A stretch of 64,000 nucleotides of DNA from Candidatus Viadribacter manganicus. GTDB lineage: Bacteria; Pseudomonadota; Alphaproteobacteria; Caulobacterales; Aquidulcibacteraceae. Position numbers and translations under genes: made by a program. Positions 1 to 8,663 of this stretch are shown here, one piece after another; positions within the stretch are counted from its first letter, which is position 1; the number at the start of each line of letters is the position of its first letter. The stretch is taken from the NCBI RefSeq assembly GCF_001679665.1, contig NZ_CP013244.1:1054001-1118000 (forward strand), given 5' to 3'. The notes under the pieces were generated by a model. It worked only from the letters and a program-made list of their open reading frames with translations. It did no database searches and had not been told where the DNA came from.

Positions 1-2
1 TC

Positions 3-2399
3 TTCCTGCTGCTGCTGACGCTGCATCCGAAAGTGGCGTTCTGGTCGACGCTTGGCGTTATGACGGCCTTTGCAGGCTCGTTCTTCCTGCTGCCTTACAT
101 CGGCGTCTCGCTGAACTTCATGAGCGTGTTCGGTTTCCTGCTGGTGCTTGGCATCATGGTCGACGACGCGATCATCGTCGGCGAGGCTGTCTATGAACGC
201 GCCGAGAAAGGTCACCACGGCGCCGATGCAGCAATCCTTGCGACGCAAATGGTGCTAAAACCCCTCGTTGCTTCGGTGTTCGTGACCATGATCGCGTTCG
301 CGCCGATGATGATGTTCTCGGGCGAAGTGCGTCAGTTTACGAGCGCGATCTCGATGGTTGTGATCTCGACGCTGATTTTCTCGCTGATCGAAAGCTTGAT
401 CATCCTGCCGGCGCACTTGGCGCACGTTACAAAGCCGAACCCAACCGGAAACTCTGTGATGGATCGGCTGATGCGCATCCAGCAGAAGTGTGCGCACTCG
501 GTGCTTTGGGTTGCGGAGCATTTGCACGGACCGCTCGTTCGCGGCGCCGTCAAGCTGCGCTATTTCACCTGGGCGATCTTTCTCGTCATCATGGTGCTCG
601 GCGTCGGCCTGATGGTCTCGGGTCGCGTGAAGCAGACGTTCATGCCCGAAGTCGAAGGCGACTTCATGATGGCCAACATCACGCTGCCGCAAACAACGCC
701 GTTCTCACGCATGGAGCAAGTTGGCGCGCAACTCGACGCCGCACGTCGAGCACTAGAGGAAGAGACGCAAGAGCAAGCTTACGAAGACCCCCTGACCGGC
801 CAACAATCACGCGGCGTCGTGCGCTCGTGGAGCCAGTTCATCGACGAGAACACGATCCAAGCTTACGTCGGCCTCACGCCGCCGGAAACGCGCCCGGACA
901 TGCGCTCGCGCCACATCACTGAGCGCCTGGAGCAATTGCTGGGTGAGGTGCCCGATGCCGACCAGGTCAGCTTTTCACTCTCCGGATCGGGCTCGCCCAG
1001 CATCGATCTCGCGCTGATCAGCAACAACAAGGAAGACCTTGAGATCGCGGTTGAAGAGTTGAAGGCGCGCCTGCTGCAATTCGAGGGCGTCACCAGCGTT
1101 CGCGACAGCCAAGATGCGGCTAACGAAGAGTTGCGCTTCCATCTGCTGCCGGGCGCCGAACAACTTGGCATCACGCTCGTGGATATCACGCGCCAAGTGC
1201 GCCAAGCGTACTTCGGCGAAGAAGCGCAGCGCTTGCCGCGTAACGGCGATGACGTTCGCGTCTATGTTCGTTATCCGCGCGATGACCGGCGTACTCTGGA
1301 GAGCTTGGGCTCCTTCCGCATCCGTACGTCAGATGGCCGTGAAGTTCCGCTCGCGGCAGTGGCGACGTGGGAATTTGCGCCAGGCGTGACCGGCCTTGAT
1401 CGGCGCCAACGTCAAAGCTCGATCCTGGTCACGGCCGATCTGGTCAACGCCGAGGCGCGCAATGACATCATGCGCACGCTCGACAGCGACTTCTGGCCGA
1501 ACTTCGAAGCCCGCTACACCACCGTGTCGCGCCGCTCGATTGGCGAAGCCGAGGGCCAACAGGAATTCATGAACGAGTTCCTGATGCTGATGACGCTGGC
1601 GTTTGCTGCGATCTATTTCCTGCTCGCAGTGACGTTCCGCTCATACGCGCAGCCGCTCATGATCTTGTGCGTAATTCCATTCGCCATCGTCGGGGCGTTG
1701 CTGGGCCACTTGATGTTTGGGATCAGCTTTGCGCTGTTCTCGTGGCTGGGCATGATCGCCGCCATCGGCGTCGTCGTGAACGACAACGTCGTGCTCGTGG
1801 ACCGCTGTAACCAGATCCGCGGCTACTTCGCGCTACGTCTCAAAGGAACCGGTCCGGCATTGCCCGAGGACGGCGCCTGGGAGCCGCACGAAATCACGCT
1901 CCCGAATGGTCAAGTGGTCGAGTACGTGGGCATCGCGCCCGATCTTGAGCCGCACGAAGAGATGATCATCGAAGGGGCGGAGCACGGGTTCAAAAAGGGC
2001 CCAATCGAGCTGAAAACGTCGTCGACCATGAGCGACGGCCCCGAATACCGCGAGCGGGCGGAAGAACTCGAAGGCATGGGCTTCCAAGTCATGCGAGTCA
2101 CGGCCGAACGCGGCATCACAGAGGCCTCGGTGTCGCGTTTCCGGCAGATCTTCCTCACATCGGTGACCGAATTCATCGGCACTTCGCCAATGATTTTGGA
2201 GAACGCGGCCATCGTTCAATTCTTGAAGCCGATGGTCATCAGCTTGGCGTTTGGCGTTCTGATCTGTATGCCTGCGACCTTGATACTGACGCCTGTCTTC
2301 TACATGATCGGCCTCGATATTAAGCGCGCGGTCGGCGGCACGTTTGGCTTCTACGGACGCCTTTACGGGGGCCGTCGCAAAGTGGCTGCGGCAGAATAA
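3..2399 (+). CDS. RND efflux permease (HAE1/AcrB type), 5' end outside window
   Basis: Inner-membrane proton-driven pump subunit that would export drugs or other solutes with a periplasmic adaptor and outer-membrane channel. The frame is open from base 3, so the gene starts upstream. The TM4 Asp pair (GIMVDDAIIVGEAV) lies only ~44 codons after base 33; in AcrB this pair is at 407/408, so about 360 N-terminal residues are missing. The periplasmic porter region follows, then TM8-12 with GVVVNDNVVLVDR (TM10), the conserved SRFRQIFLTSVTEFIG block and a closing helix pair. Between TM10 and SRFRQIF there are ~95 extra residues (DNA about 1820-2105), rich in Glu, Gly and Pro, where family members have only a short loop. 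The frame is continuous. The next gene starts 26 bases downstream. Confidence 0.9.
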   Translation, partial: FLLLLTLHPKVAFWSTLGVMTAFAGSFFLLPYIGVSLNFMSVFGFLLVLGIMVDDAIIVGEAVYERAEKGHHGADAAILATQMVLKPLVASVFVTMIAFAPMMMFSGEVRQFTSAISMVVISTLIFSLIESLIILPAHLAHVTKPNPTGNSVMDRLMRIQQKCAHSVLWVAEHLHGPLVRGAVKLRYFTWAIFLVIMVLGVGLMVSGRVKQTFMPEVEGDFMMANITLPQTTPFSRMEQVGAQLDAARRALEEETQEQAYEDPLTGQQSRGVVRSWSQFIDENTIQAYVGLTPPETRPDMRSRHITERLEQLLGEVPDADQVSFSLSGSGSPSIDLALISNNKEDLEIAVEELKARLLQFEGVTSVRDSQDAANEELRFHLLPGAEQLGITLVDITRQVRQAYFGEEAQRLPRNGDDVRVYVRYPRDDRRTLESLGSFRIRTSDGREVPLAAVATWEFAPGVTGLDRRQRQSSILVTADLVNAEARNDIMRTLDSDFWPNFEARYTTVSRRSIGEAEGQQEFMNEFLMLMTLAFAAIYFLLAVTFRSYAQPLMILCVIPFAIVGALLGHLMFGISFALFSWLGMIAAIGVVVNDNVVLVDRCNQIRGYFALRLKGTGPALPEDGAWEPHEITLPNGQVVEYVGIAPDLEPHEEMIIEGAEHGFKKGPIELKTSSTMSDGPEYRERAEELEGMGFQVMRVTAERGITEASVSRFRQIFLTSVTEFIGTSPMILENAAIVQFLKPMVISLAFGVLICMPATLILTPVFYMIGLDIKRAVGGTFGFYGRLYGGRRKVAAAE

Positions 2400-2425
2400 C
2401 GAACTGAATTTTCGGAGGGTACTAG

Positions 2426-4489
2426 ATGATGATGTTGACTCGCCGCGCCATGGGCGCGTCGTCAGTCGCACTGTTGGCCGGCTGTGCAACGGGCGCTGCC
2501 ACAACCGGCGAAACGGCTCCAGCGCGAGCGCCTGCAGCGATCGGCGCATGGGGCGTCGATCTCACTGCGCGCGATTTGAACGTGAAGCCGGGCGACGATT
2601 TTTTCCGTTACGCCAACGGCACGTGGCTCACCAACACGCAAATCCCCGCCGACCGTACGCGCTGGGGCACGTTCGATATCTTGCGTGAAAAGGCCGACAA
2701 CGACGCGCGCGTCATTATCGAAGAAGTTGCTCTTGCCGGCGGCGCGCCAGGCACGAACCAACAGAAGATCGCAGACTTCTACAACTCGTTCCTGAACCAG
2801 CAGGCGATCGATGCTGCAGGCCTCACGCCGCTGCAAAGCGAACTCGCCGCCATCCAAGCGCTGCGCACGCACGAAGAAGTCATCCGCTTCATCGCAACAC
2901 CGGGCATCGCGGTGAATTCTCCGATCGCGGTTTATGTCGGCCTCGATGACCGCAACCCGAACCGCTACATCTGCACGATGACGCACGCGGGCATCGGCCT
3001 GCCGGAGCGTGAATACTATCGCCGAACCGACGGCGAGTTCCCGAACATCCGTCGCGAGTACGAAGCGCACATCACGCGCCTGATGACACTCGCAGACCAA
3101 AGCAACGCCGGCGCTCAAGCACGCCGCATCGTCGCGCTGGAAACGCAGATCGCGGAACGTCACTGGCCGATCGCCGATCGGCGCGATCGCGATCGCACCT
3201 ACAACCTGAAGACCCGCGCCGAGATCCGCGCACTGGCGCCGAACTTCCCGTGGGACGCTTCGTTCGACGCAGCCGGCCTCGGCGGTGTCCAAGAAGTTGT
3301 GATCTCCGAGCTTTCGGCAATGGGTCCGCTTGCGAACCTGTTCATGGCGACGCCGGTTTCGACCTGGAAGTCCTACCTCACCTATCACCTCGTTCGTAAC
3401 AATGCAGCGGTGCTGCCCAGCAACATTGATGCGGAAGTGTTTGCCTTCTACGGCACAACGCTCTCGGGCCAGCCGCAGCAGCGCGAGCGCTGGAAGCGCG
3501 CCGTGCAGGCGGTCAATGGCGCGATGGGCGAAGCCATCGGTCAGATCTACGTGCAGCGTCACTTCCCGCCGGCCTCGAAGCAGCAAATGACGGAGCTCGT
3601 CGAAAATCTGCGCACGGCCTACGGCCAACGCATCGACGCCCTCACCTGGATGTCAGCCGAGACGAAAGTTGCGGCACGCGAGAAGCTGGCGACATTCCGT
3701 CCGAAGATTGGCTACCCGGATCGCTGGCGCGATTACGCAGCGCTTGAAGTTCGAGCCAATGACGCGTTCGGCAACGCCAAGCGTCAGGGCATCTTCGACT
3801 GGAACTTCGACCTCGCACGCTTGGCCCGCCCGACCGACAAGGACGAGTGGTTCATGACGCCGCAAACCGTGAACGCGTACTACAATCCGACGTTCAACGA
3901 AGTCGTGTTCCCAGCCGCCATCCTGCAACCGCCTTTCTTCGATGCAAACGCTGACCCGGCTGTCAATTACGGCGCCATCGGCGGCGTCATCGGCCACGAA
4001 ATGGGCCACGGCTTCGACGACCAAGGCGCAAAGTCTGATGCTCAGGGCGTGTTGCGCGATTGGTGGAACGCCAACGACGTTGCTGCCTTCACGCAAGTGA
4101 CGGACCGCCTGGCTGCGCAATACGATGCGTTCACGCCGCTCGAAGGCATCCACGTCAATGGTCGCCTCACACTCGGCGAGAACATCGGCGACAACGGCGG
4201 CCTGCAAGTTTCGCGTCACGCCTATCAGCTCTCACTGAACGGCCAGCCCGCAGAAACGATCGACGGCATCACCGGTGATCAGCGCTTCTTCCTCGGTTGG
4301 GCGCAAGCTTGGCGCGCCCTCATCCGCGACGCCGCCCTGCGCAACCAAATCCTGACCGATCCGCACTCACCATCAGTCTATCGCTGCAACGGTACGGTGC
4401 GGAACATGGATAGCTGGTACGAAGCGTTCAACGTCCAACCGGGCGACGCGCTCTACCTCGCGCCGGCCGACCGGGTCACAATCTGGTAA
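2426..4489 (+). CDS. M13 family zinc metallopeptidase lipoprotein (PepO/neprilysin-like), copy 1
   Basis: Predicted exported zinc endopeptidase acting on short peptides. The N-terminus TRRAMGASSVALLAGC has a twin-arginine motif followed by a lipobox-like Cys, suggesting a Tat-exported lipoprotein. The M13 N-terminal domain begins near GDDFFRYANGTWL. Catalytic features are HEMGH (about residues 524-528), the third zinc ligand Glu in GENIGDNGGL (about 585) and the substrate-binding NAYYNP segment. At 687 aa it has normal family length. The start ATG has a Shine-Dalgarno GGAGGG at 2414-2419; two further ATG codons follow directly. It is followed by a strong terminator and then by a paralogue with the same layout. 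Confidence 0.95.
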   Translation: MMMLTRRAMGASSVALLAGCATGAATTGETAPARAPAAIGAWGVDLTARDLNVKPGDDFFRYANGTWLTNTQIPADRTRWGTFDILREKADNDARVIIEEVALAGGAPGTNQQKIADFYNSFLNQQAIDAAGLTPLQSELAAIQALRTHEEVIRFIATPGIAVNSPIAVYVGLDDRNPNRYICTMTHAGIGLPEREYYRRTDGEFPNIRREYEAHITRLMTLADQSNAGAQARRIVALETQIAERHWPIADRRDRDRTYNLKTRAEIRALAPNFPWDASFDAAGLGGVQEVVISELSAMGPLANLFMATPVSTWKSYLTYHLVRNNAAVLPSNIDAEVFAFYGTTLSGQPQQRERWKRAVQAVNGAMGEAIGQIYVQRHFPPASKQQMTELVENLRTAYGQRIDALTWMSAETKVAAREKLATFRPKIGYPDRWRDYAALEVRANDAFGNAKRQGIFDWNFDLARLARPTDKDEWFMTPQTVNAYYNPTFNEVVFPAAILQPPFFDANADPAVNYGAIGGVIGHEMGHGFDDQGAKSDAQGVLRDWWNANDVAAFTQVTDRLAAQYDAFTPLEGIHVNGRLTLGENIGDNGGLQVSRHAYQLSLNGQPAETIDGITGDQRFFLGWAQAWRALIRDAALRNQILTDPHSPSVYRCNGTVRNMDSWYEAFNVQPGDALYLAPADRVTIW

Positions 4490-4512
4490 GCGCGTAGACT
4501 GCGCGAACTGTG

Positions 4513-4542
4513 AAAGGGGGAGCCGCTTGGCTCCCCCTTTTT
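4513..4542 (+). terminator. Rho-independent terminator after M13 copy 1
   Basis: A perfect 12-bp stem AAAGGGGGAGCC / GGCTCCCCCTTT with a GCTT loop, followed by more T, lies 24 bases after the stop codon of the first M13 peptidase. It separates the two tandem paralogues, so the second probably has its own promoter in 4543-4640. Confidence 0.9.
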
Positions 4543-4647
4543 CGTTGCCGCTTTGCGATCAAGTCCCGGATTGACGCGGCTGATGGCAATCTTCGATCTT
4601 GCGGCGACCGAGCCCGGCCAGGATGATCCGGTCAACTTGGAGGTTTC

Positions 4648-6705
4648 ATGGTCAGCTTTAGCCGTCGCGCCTTTGGCGCATCCACACTCGCGCTCGCCGC
4701 TGGCTGTGCTACCGGAACCAACTCAAGGGGTGGCGCCAGCTCAAGTGGCGCCAACGCCGCGATTGGCGCTTACGGCCTCGATCTCAGTGCAGGCGACGCA
4801 AGCGTGCAGCCTGGCGACAATTTCTTCCGCTATGCCAACGGCCGCTGGCTCGACACGACCGAGATCCCGAACGACCAGCGCAGCTGGGGTACGTTCGTCA
4901 TTCTCGGCGAAAAGGCGAGCCAAGATCAGCGCGTCATCATCGAAGAAGTAGCGCTCGCCGGCGGCGCCGCAGGCTCGGTTCAACAAAAGATCGCCGCAAC
5001 CTACAACGCCTACCTGAATACGGACGCCATCAACGCGCGCGGCCTCGCCCCGCTGCAAGAAGATCTCGTAAGCATCGCGGCGCTGCGCACGCATGAAGAT
5101 GTTATCCGCGCCATGGCTCGCGACGACATCCCGACCAACGGCCCGATCGTGGCCTTTGCCGGTCTCGATGCACGCAACCCGCAGCGCTATGTGGTGAGTT
5201 TCACACATGCTGGCCTAGGTCTGCCCGAGCGCGAATATTATCGGCGCTCCGATGGCGAAGCTACGCGCACGGCCTACGTCGCCTACGTCGAGCGCGTTCT
5301 TACGCTGGCTGGCCAATCGAACGGCGCGGCCAAGGCGCGCGCCATTATGGCGCTCGAAACGCAGATCGCGGAATTGCATTGGCCCGTCGCGGATCGCCGC
5401 CAACGCGACCGGACGTACAACCTAAAATCCCGCGCCGAGTTGCGCGCCATTGCACCGAACTTTCCGTGGGACGCCGGGCTCGAGGCGGCTGGCATGGGCG
5501 CGGCCACGGAAGTGGTCGTTCGCGAACTCAGCGCCATGGCGCCATTGGCTCAGCTTTTCTTGGCAACGCCCGTCGCAACATGGCGCGACTATCTTACCTT
5601 CAATCTCATCAGCGGCAGCGCCGACGTTTTACCGAGCGCGATTGATGAAGCGAATTTCGATTTCTATGGTCGCACGCTGAACGGACAGCCCGAACAACAG
5701 GAACGCTGGAAGCGCGCCGTTGATGTGATCGACAACGTGATGGGCGAGGCTGTCGGCCAGCTCTACGTGCAGCGTCACTTCCCGCCTGAAGCCAAGGCGC
5801 AAATGCTGGAGTTGGTCGAGAACCTCCGCCGCGCCTATTCACAACGCATCGATCAATCGCCCTGGATGACGGCGGAAACCAAAGTCGTGGCGCAAGAGAA
5901 GCTCGCCGCGTTCGTGCCACGCATCGGTTATCCGGACCGCTGGCGTGACTTCACGGGTCTCGAAGCCAGCGCGGACGACGCCTACGGCAATGCCAAACGC
6001 GCCAACAAGTTCAACAATGACTGGGCAACCGCGCGCTTATGGCGCCCTGTCGATCGCGGCGAATGGAATATGACGCCGCAGACGGTGAATGCCTCATACA
6101 ATTCTGTGCTCAACGTCATCACCTTCCCAGCTGCTATCCTGCAGCCGCCCTTCTTCGATCCGCACGCCGATGCTGCCGTGAACTACGGCGCGATCGGCGG
6201 CGTCATCGGACACGAGATGGGACACGGCTTCGACGACCAGGGCGCAAAGTCCGATGCGCGCGGCATCCTCCGTGATTGGTGGAGCCCACAAGATGTGGCG
6301 GCGTTCCAGGACGTTACCGGCAGACTGTCGGCGCAGTATGATAGCTTTGAAGCGCTGCCAGGCCTCAACGTGAACGGTCGCCTGACACTGGGCGAAAACG
6401 TTGGAGACAATGGCGGCCTGCAAGTGGCGCTTCGCGCTTATGAGCTCTCCCTCGGCGGGCGCGCAGCGCCTGTGCGCGACGGATTGACGGGTCAGCAGCG
6501 CTTCTTCCTTGGTTGGGCGCAGGCTTGGCGCTCAAAGTATCGCGACGAAGCAATGCGAAATCTCGTGCTGACCAATCCGCACTCGCCCCCGCAGTTCCGC
6601 GTCAACGGCGTCGTGCGCAACATGGACGCTTGGTACGAGGCGTTCGGTGTGACGCCGGACAATGACCTCTATTTGCCGACCAACGAGCGCGTCACTATCT
6701 GGTGA
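4648..6705 (+). CDS. M13 family zinc metallopeptidase lipoprotein, copy 2
   Basis: Paralogue of the gene just upstream (685 against 687 aa, collinear, with many identical blocks such as LPEREYYRR and WPxADRRxRDRTYNLK). The N-terminus FSRRAFGASTLALAAGC again has a twin-arginine motif and a lipobox Cys, so it should be a membrane-anchored periplasmic peptidase. HEMGH lies at about 522-526 and the zinc-ligand Glu in GENVGDNGGL at about 583. The start has GGAGG at 4639-4643. The gene ends 4 bases before a convergent minus-strand gene. The two copies differ mostly in the linker after the lipobox and in surface loops, consistent with an old tandem duplication with possible divergence of substrate. 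Confidence 0.95.
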   Translation: MVSFSRRAFGASTLALAAGCATGTNSRGGASSSGANAAIGAYGLDLSAGDASVQPGDNFFRYANGRWLDTTEIPNDQRSWGTFVILGEKASQDQRVIIEEVALAGGAAGSVQQKIAATYNAYLNTDAINARGLAPLQEDLVSIAALRTHEDVIRAMARDDIPTNGPIVAFAGLDARNPQRYVVSFTHAGLGLPEREYYRRSDGEATRTAYVAYVERVLTLAGQSNGAAKARAIMALETQIAELHWPVADRRQRDRTYNLKSRAELRAIAPNFPWDAGLEAAGMGAATEVVVRELSAMAPLAQLFLATPVATWRDYLTFNLISGSADVLPSAIDEANFDFYGRTLNGQPEQQERWKRAVDVIDNVMGEAVGQLYVQRHFPPEAKAQMLELVENLRRAYSQRIDQSPWMTAETKVVAQEKLAAFVPRIGYPDRWRDFTGLEASADDAYGNAKRANKFNNDWATARLWRPVDRGEWNMTPQTVNASYNSVLNVITFPAAILQPPFFDPHADAAVNYGAIGGVIGHEMGHGFDDQGAKSDARGILRDWWSPQDVAAFQDVTGRLSAQYDSFEALPGLNVNGRLTLGENVGDNGGLQVALRAYELSLGGRAAPVRDGLTGQQRFFLGWAQAWRSKYRDEAMRNLVLTNPHSPPQFRVNGVVRNMDAWYEAFGVTPDNDLYLPTNERVTIW

Positions 6706-6709
6706 GATC

Positions 6710-7111
6710 TTAGTCGTACTTCGCGTTCATATGACTCCAGCTCGCTTGGGTCAGCTCGCGGAGTACGGCCTCGTCCACATCGGCAAGCTTATTGATGTAG
6801 AGGCATGACCTGCCGGTCTTGTGCTTGCCAAGCTTTTTGAGCAAAGCGCCGCAGCCTTTGAAGTCACCCAAAACGTAGAGAACCAAATTCGCTTTGCGCG
6901 GACTGAACCCTAACCTGGGCCACGTGCCGGTCGGGATCTTGTATTCCCCGTAGCCAATGATCGACGGGCCCCACATCGCAGGCTTTTCACCGGTGACGTC
7001 ACGCATCATCTTGTCGACCGACTTCGCATCCTTGCGGCGCGTATCGTCTTCAACGGCTGCGATGAAGGCTGCGACCGAGGCTTTGGTCTTCTGAGTCTTT
7101 GGTTCGGCCAT
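6710..7111 (-). CDS. DUF1801 (YdhG-type) domain protein
   Basis: Small cytoplasmic protein of the DUF1801 family, related to YdhG; function not established. Seen are the family blocks KSVDKMMRDVTGEKPAMWG and GYGEYKIPTGTWPRLGFSPRKANLVLY, followed by a GCGALLKKLGKHKTGRSCLYINKLADVD segment typical of the C-terminal half. The ATG at 7111 is chosen because it overlaps the stop of the upstream hydrolase gene by one base (TAATG), implying translational coupling. It is the last gene of the long minus-strand run and ends 4 bases from the convergent M13 gene. Confidence 0.8.
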   Translation of the reverse strand: MAEPKTQKTKASVAAFIAAVEDDTRRKDAKSVDKMMRDVTGEKPAMWGPSIIGYGEYKIPTGTWPRLGFSPRKANLVLYVLGDFKGCGALLKKLGKHKTGRSCLYINKLADVDEAVLRELTQASWSHMNAKYD

Positions 7112-7938
7112 TAATCCGCCTCCGATAGCCCTGGATGGGCATCCAAAAACGGCCAAACCTGATCGTAGAGGCCGTCGCGCACCAGCGTTGAATGATCCGA
7201 GCCGCTGAAGCGTACAAACTGCTTGGGTTCGCGCGCCAATTCGAACATGCGCTCGCCGTGCGCGAACGGGATGACGCTGTCGGTATCCCCGTGTGCGATG
7301 AGAACCGGCATCTGCACGCGCGTTATATAGTCGCGCGAACGAAAACTATCCTGAATGAGTCCAGCGAAGACCCCGGCGCCATGTTGACGGGCGATGTCAT
7401 CGATTCCCGTCATCGGCGCTTCCAAAATCAGTGCGCGCGCTGGCTTCTCAGCAGCGAGTTGAACAGCAACGGCGGAGCCCAGCGAGAAGCCGTGAATGAC
7501 AATGTCATCAGGCGTGATGCCCTGAGCGATCAGCCAGTCGTAGCCAGCGCGCGCATCAAGACGCAGTCCTTCCTCCGAAGGCGAACCGGTCGAGCCCGAA
7601 TAGCTGCGATAGTAGAGGGCCAAAAATCCCACACCATGATCAATAATGCGCCGCCACCGGCCATCTTGAATTTCCGGCCGGCCACCATTGCCATCGAAGA
7701 AGAGGATTACCGGCTGGCCCGGCCGCGGCGCGTGAAACCACGCCACGAGCACCTCACCATCGGCGGTTGAAATATGCTCGGCGCGCACGCCAGCAATGTC
7801 CGGCGCAATCACCGCATGACTTGGGTGATAGATCATGCCGCGGCCGTAGAAATGCAGCCCGGCATAGAGCGCAGCGAGCACGACAATGACGACAAGACCG
7901 CCGACAGCGATGGGTTTTAGTCTCACGCTTGCCACCAT
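7111..7938 (-). CDS. Membrane-anchored alpha/beta hydrolase (Bem46-like)
   Basis: Probable serine hydrolase with one N-terminal membrane helix (about residues 9-28) and the catalytic domain in the periplasm or at the membrane face. The nucleophile elbow GFSLGS puts Ser at about 152; the acid is in HGDTDSVIP (about 218-220) and the His in SGSDHST (about 249). The oxyanion segment FFDGNGG near residue 81 fits the Bem46/YfhR-like group, whose substrates are unknown. The ATG at 7938 has AGGAG, which overlaps the stop (TAG) of the preceding gene. One-base overlap with the DUF1801 gene downstream. Confidence 0.85.
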   Translation of the reverse strand: MVASVRLKPIAVGGLVVIVVLAALYAGLHFYGRGMIYHPSHAVIAPDIAGVRAEHISTADGEVLVAWFHAPRPGQPVILFFDGNGGRPEIQDGRWRRIIDHGVGFLALYYRSYSGSTGSPSEEGLRLDARAGYDWLIAQGITPDDIVIHGFSLGSAVAVQLAAEKPARALILEAPMTGIDDIARQHGAGVFAGLIQDSFRSRDYITRVQMPVLIAHGDTDSVIPFAHGERMFELAREPKQFVRFSGSDHSTLVRDGLYDQVWPFLDAHPGLSEAD

Positions 7939-7944
7939 CGTCTC

Positions 7945-8661
7945 CTAGCAGAACACGACTAAAGAGCCGGTTCGGATCGAATGTGAGGCGGCGGCGTGCA
8001 GTTTTGCGCATAACATCGATGCGATAGCGTGCTCACGCCAAAGGATTGGCTTGCCTTTTCCAAACAGAGACCAACCGCCCTTAGCCGTCGCCTTGATGGC
8101 ATCCGCGAAGGCAGCGCCCTCGCCATTGGCCAACAAGTCGGCCGGAAGTTGCAGCGCGTCAGCCAACTTGGCGCACTCACGCATCAGCGCGTAACTCGAG
8201 CCCACCCACCCATAAGCCTGATCACCGGCGATCAGGACCCGGTCAAAATCTTGCGGGACATAAAAACCCTCAGCATCGTCATGCATGATGAGATGATCGA
8301 ACTGCCGGGAGGATGCACGCGCAAACGCGCCCGGCTCGGCGCCAGCGTTCTCGGATTCAAACTCAGCGCCATAAGTTTGATAGCGTTCATCAAGCGTGAC
8401 GTCTTCGTCGCGCTTCAAAGGCGCAGGCAATGCGCCTACATAGTGCAGATGCGCGGCGCACCGGCGCAAATGGTGCAATCCTGTGTAGCCGTAAGCGCCA
8501 ATACCGATTGAATCGGTTTCGCGCGGCTCTTTGTGAGGCGAACGTCCCGCTGTGGCCAGGACACCGTTGAGCTTGGCGATATCTTCTTCAAACCACTCAG
8601 CGCCCTCCTCGTCATTGACGAGAAGGTCCGCGAGCATGCCCACGGAAATAGCCAAGCCCAA
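7945..8661 (-). CDS. Hypothetical protein, unrecognised family
   Basis: I do not recognise this 238-aa protein. It has no signal peptide or clear membrane helix and looks soluble and mildly acidic. Features are a Gly/Tyr-rich segment SIGIGAYGYTGLHHLRR near residues 50-67, a His/Asp cluster HLIMHDDAEGFYVP in the middle and a helical Cys-containing C-terminus. The start appears to be TTG at 8661, 2 bases after the pntB stop, with AAGGGG upstream inside pntB; an in-frame ATG at 8637 is the alternative. Its position directly behind pntB in the same transcription unit is the only functional hint. Confidence 0.65.
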   Translation of the reverse strand: MGLAISVGMLADLLVNDEEGAEWFEEDIAKLNGVLATAGRSPHKEPRETDSIGIGAYGYTGLHHLRRCAAHLHYVGALPAPLKRDEDVTLDERYQTYGAEFESENAGAEPGAFARASSRQFDHLIMHDDAEGFYVPQDFDRVLIAGDQAYGWVGSSYALMRECAKLADALQLPADLLANGEGAAFADAIKATAKGGWSLFGKGKPILWREHAIASMLCAKLHAAASHSIRTGSLVVFC

Positions 8662-8663
8662 AT

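Noticed and set aside
1809..2110. Frameshift as explanation of the RND insert
   Set aside because: The frame stays open and codon use stays typical through the insert, and the flanking conserved blocks are both in the same frame.
2462..3628. Long minus-strand open frame opposite the first M13 peptidase
   Set aside because: It is antisense to a well-supported gene, has no family motifs and reads as Arg/Ala-rich translation caused by GC-rich codon use.
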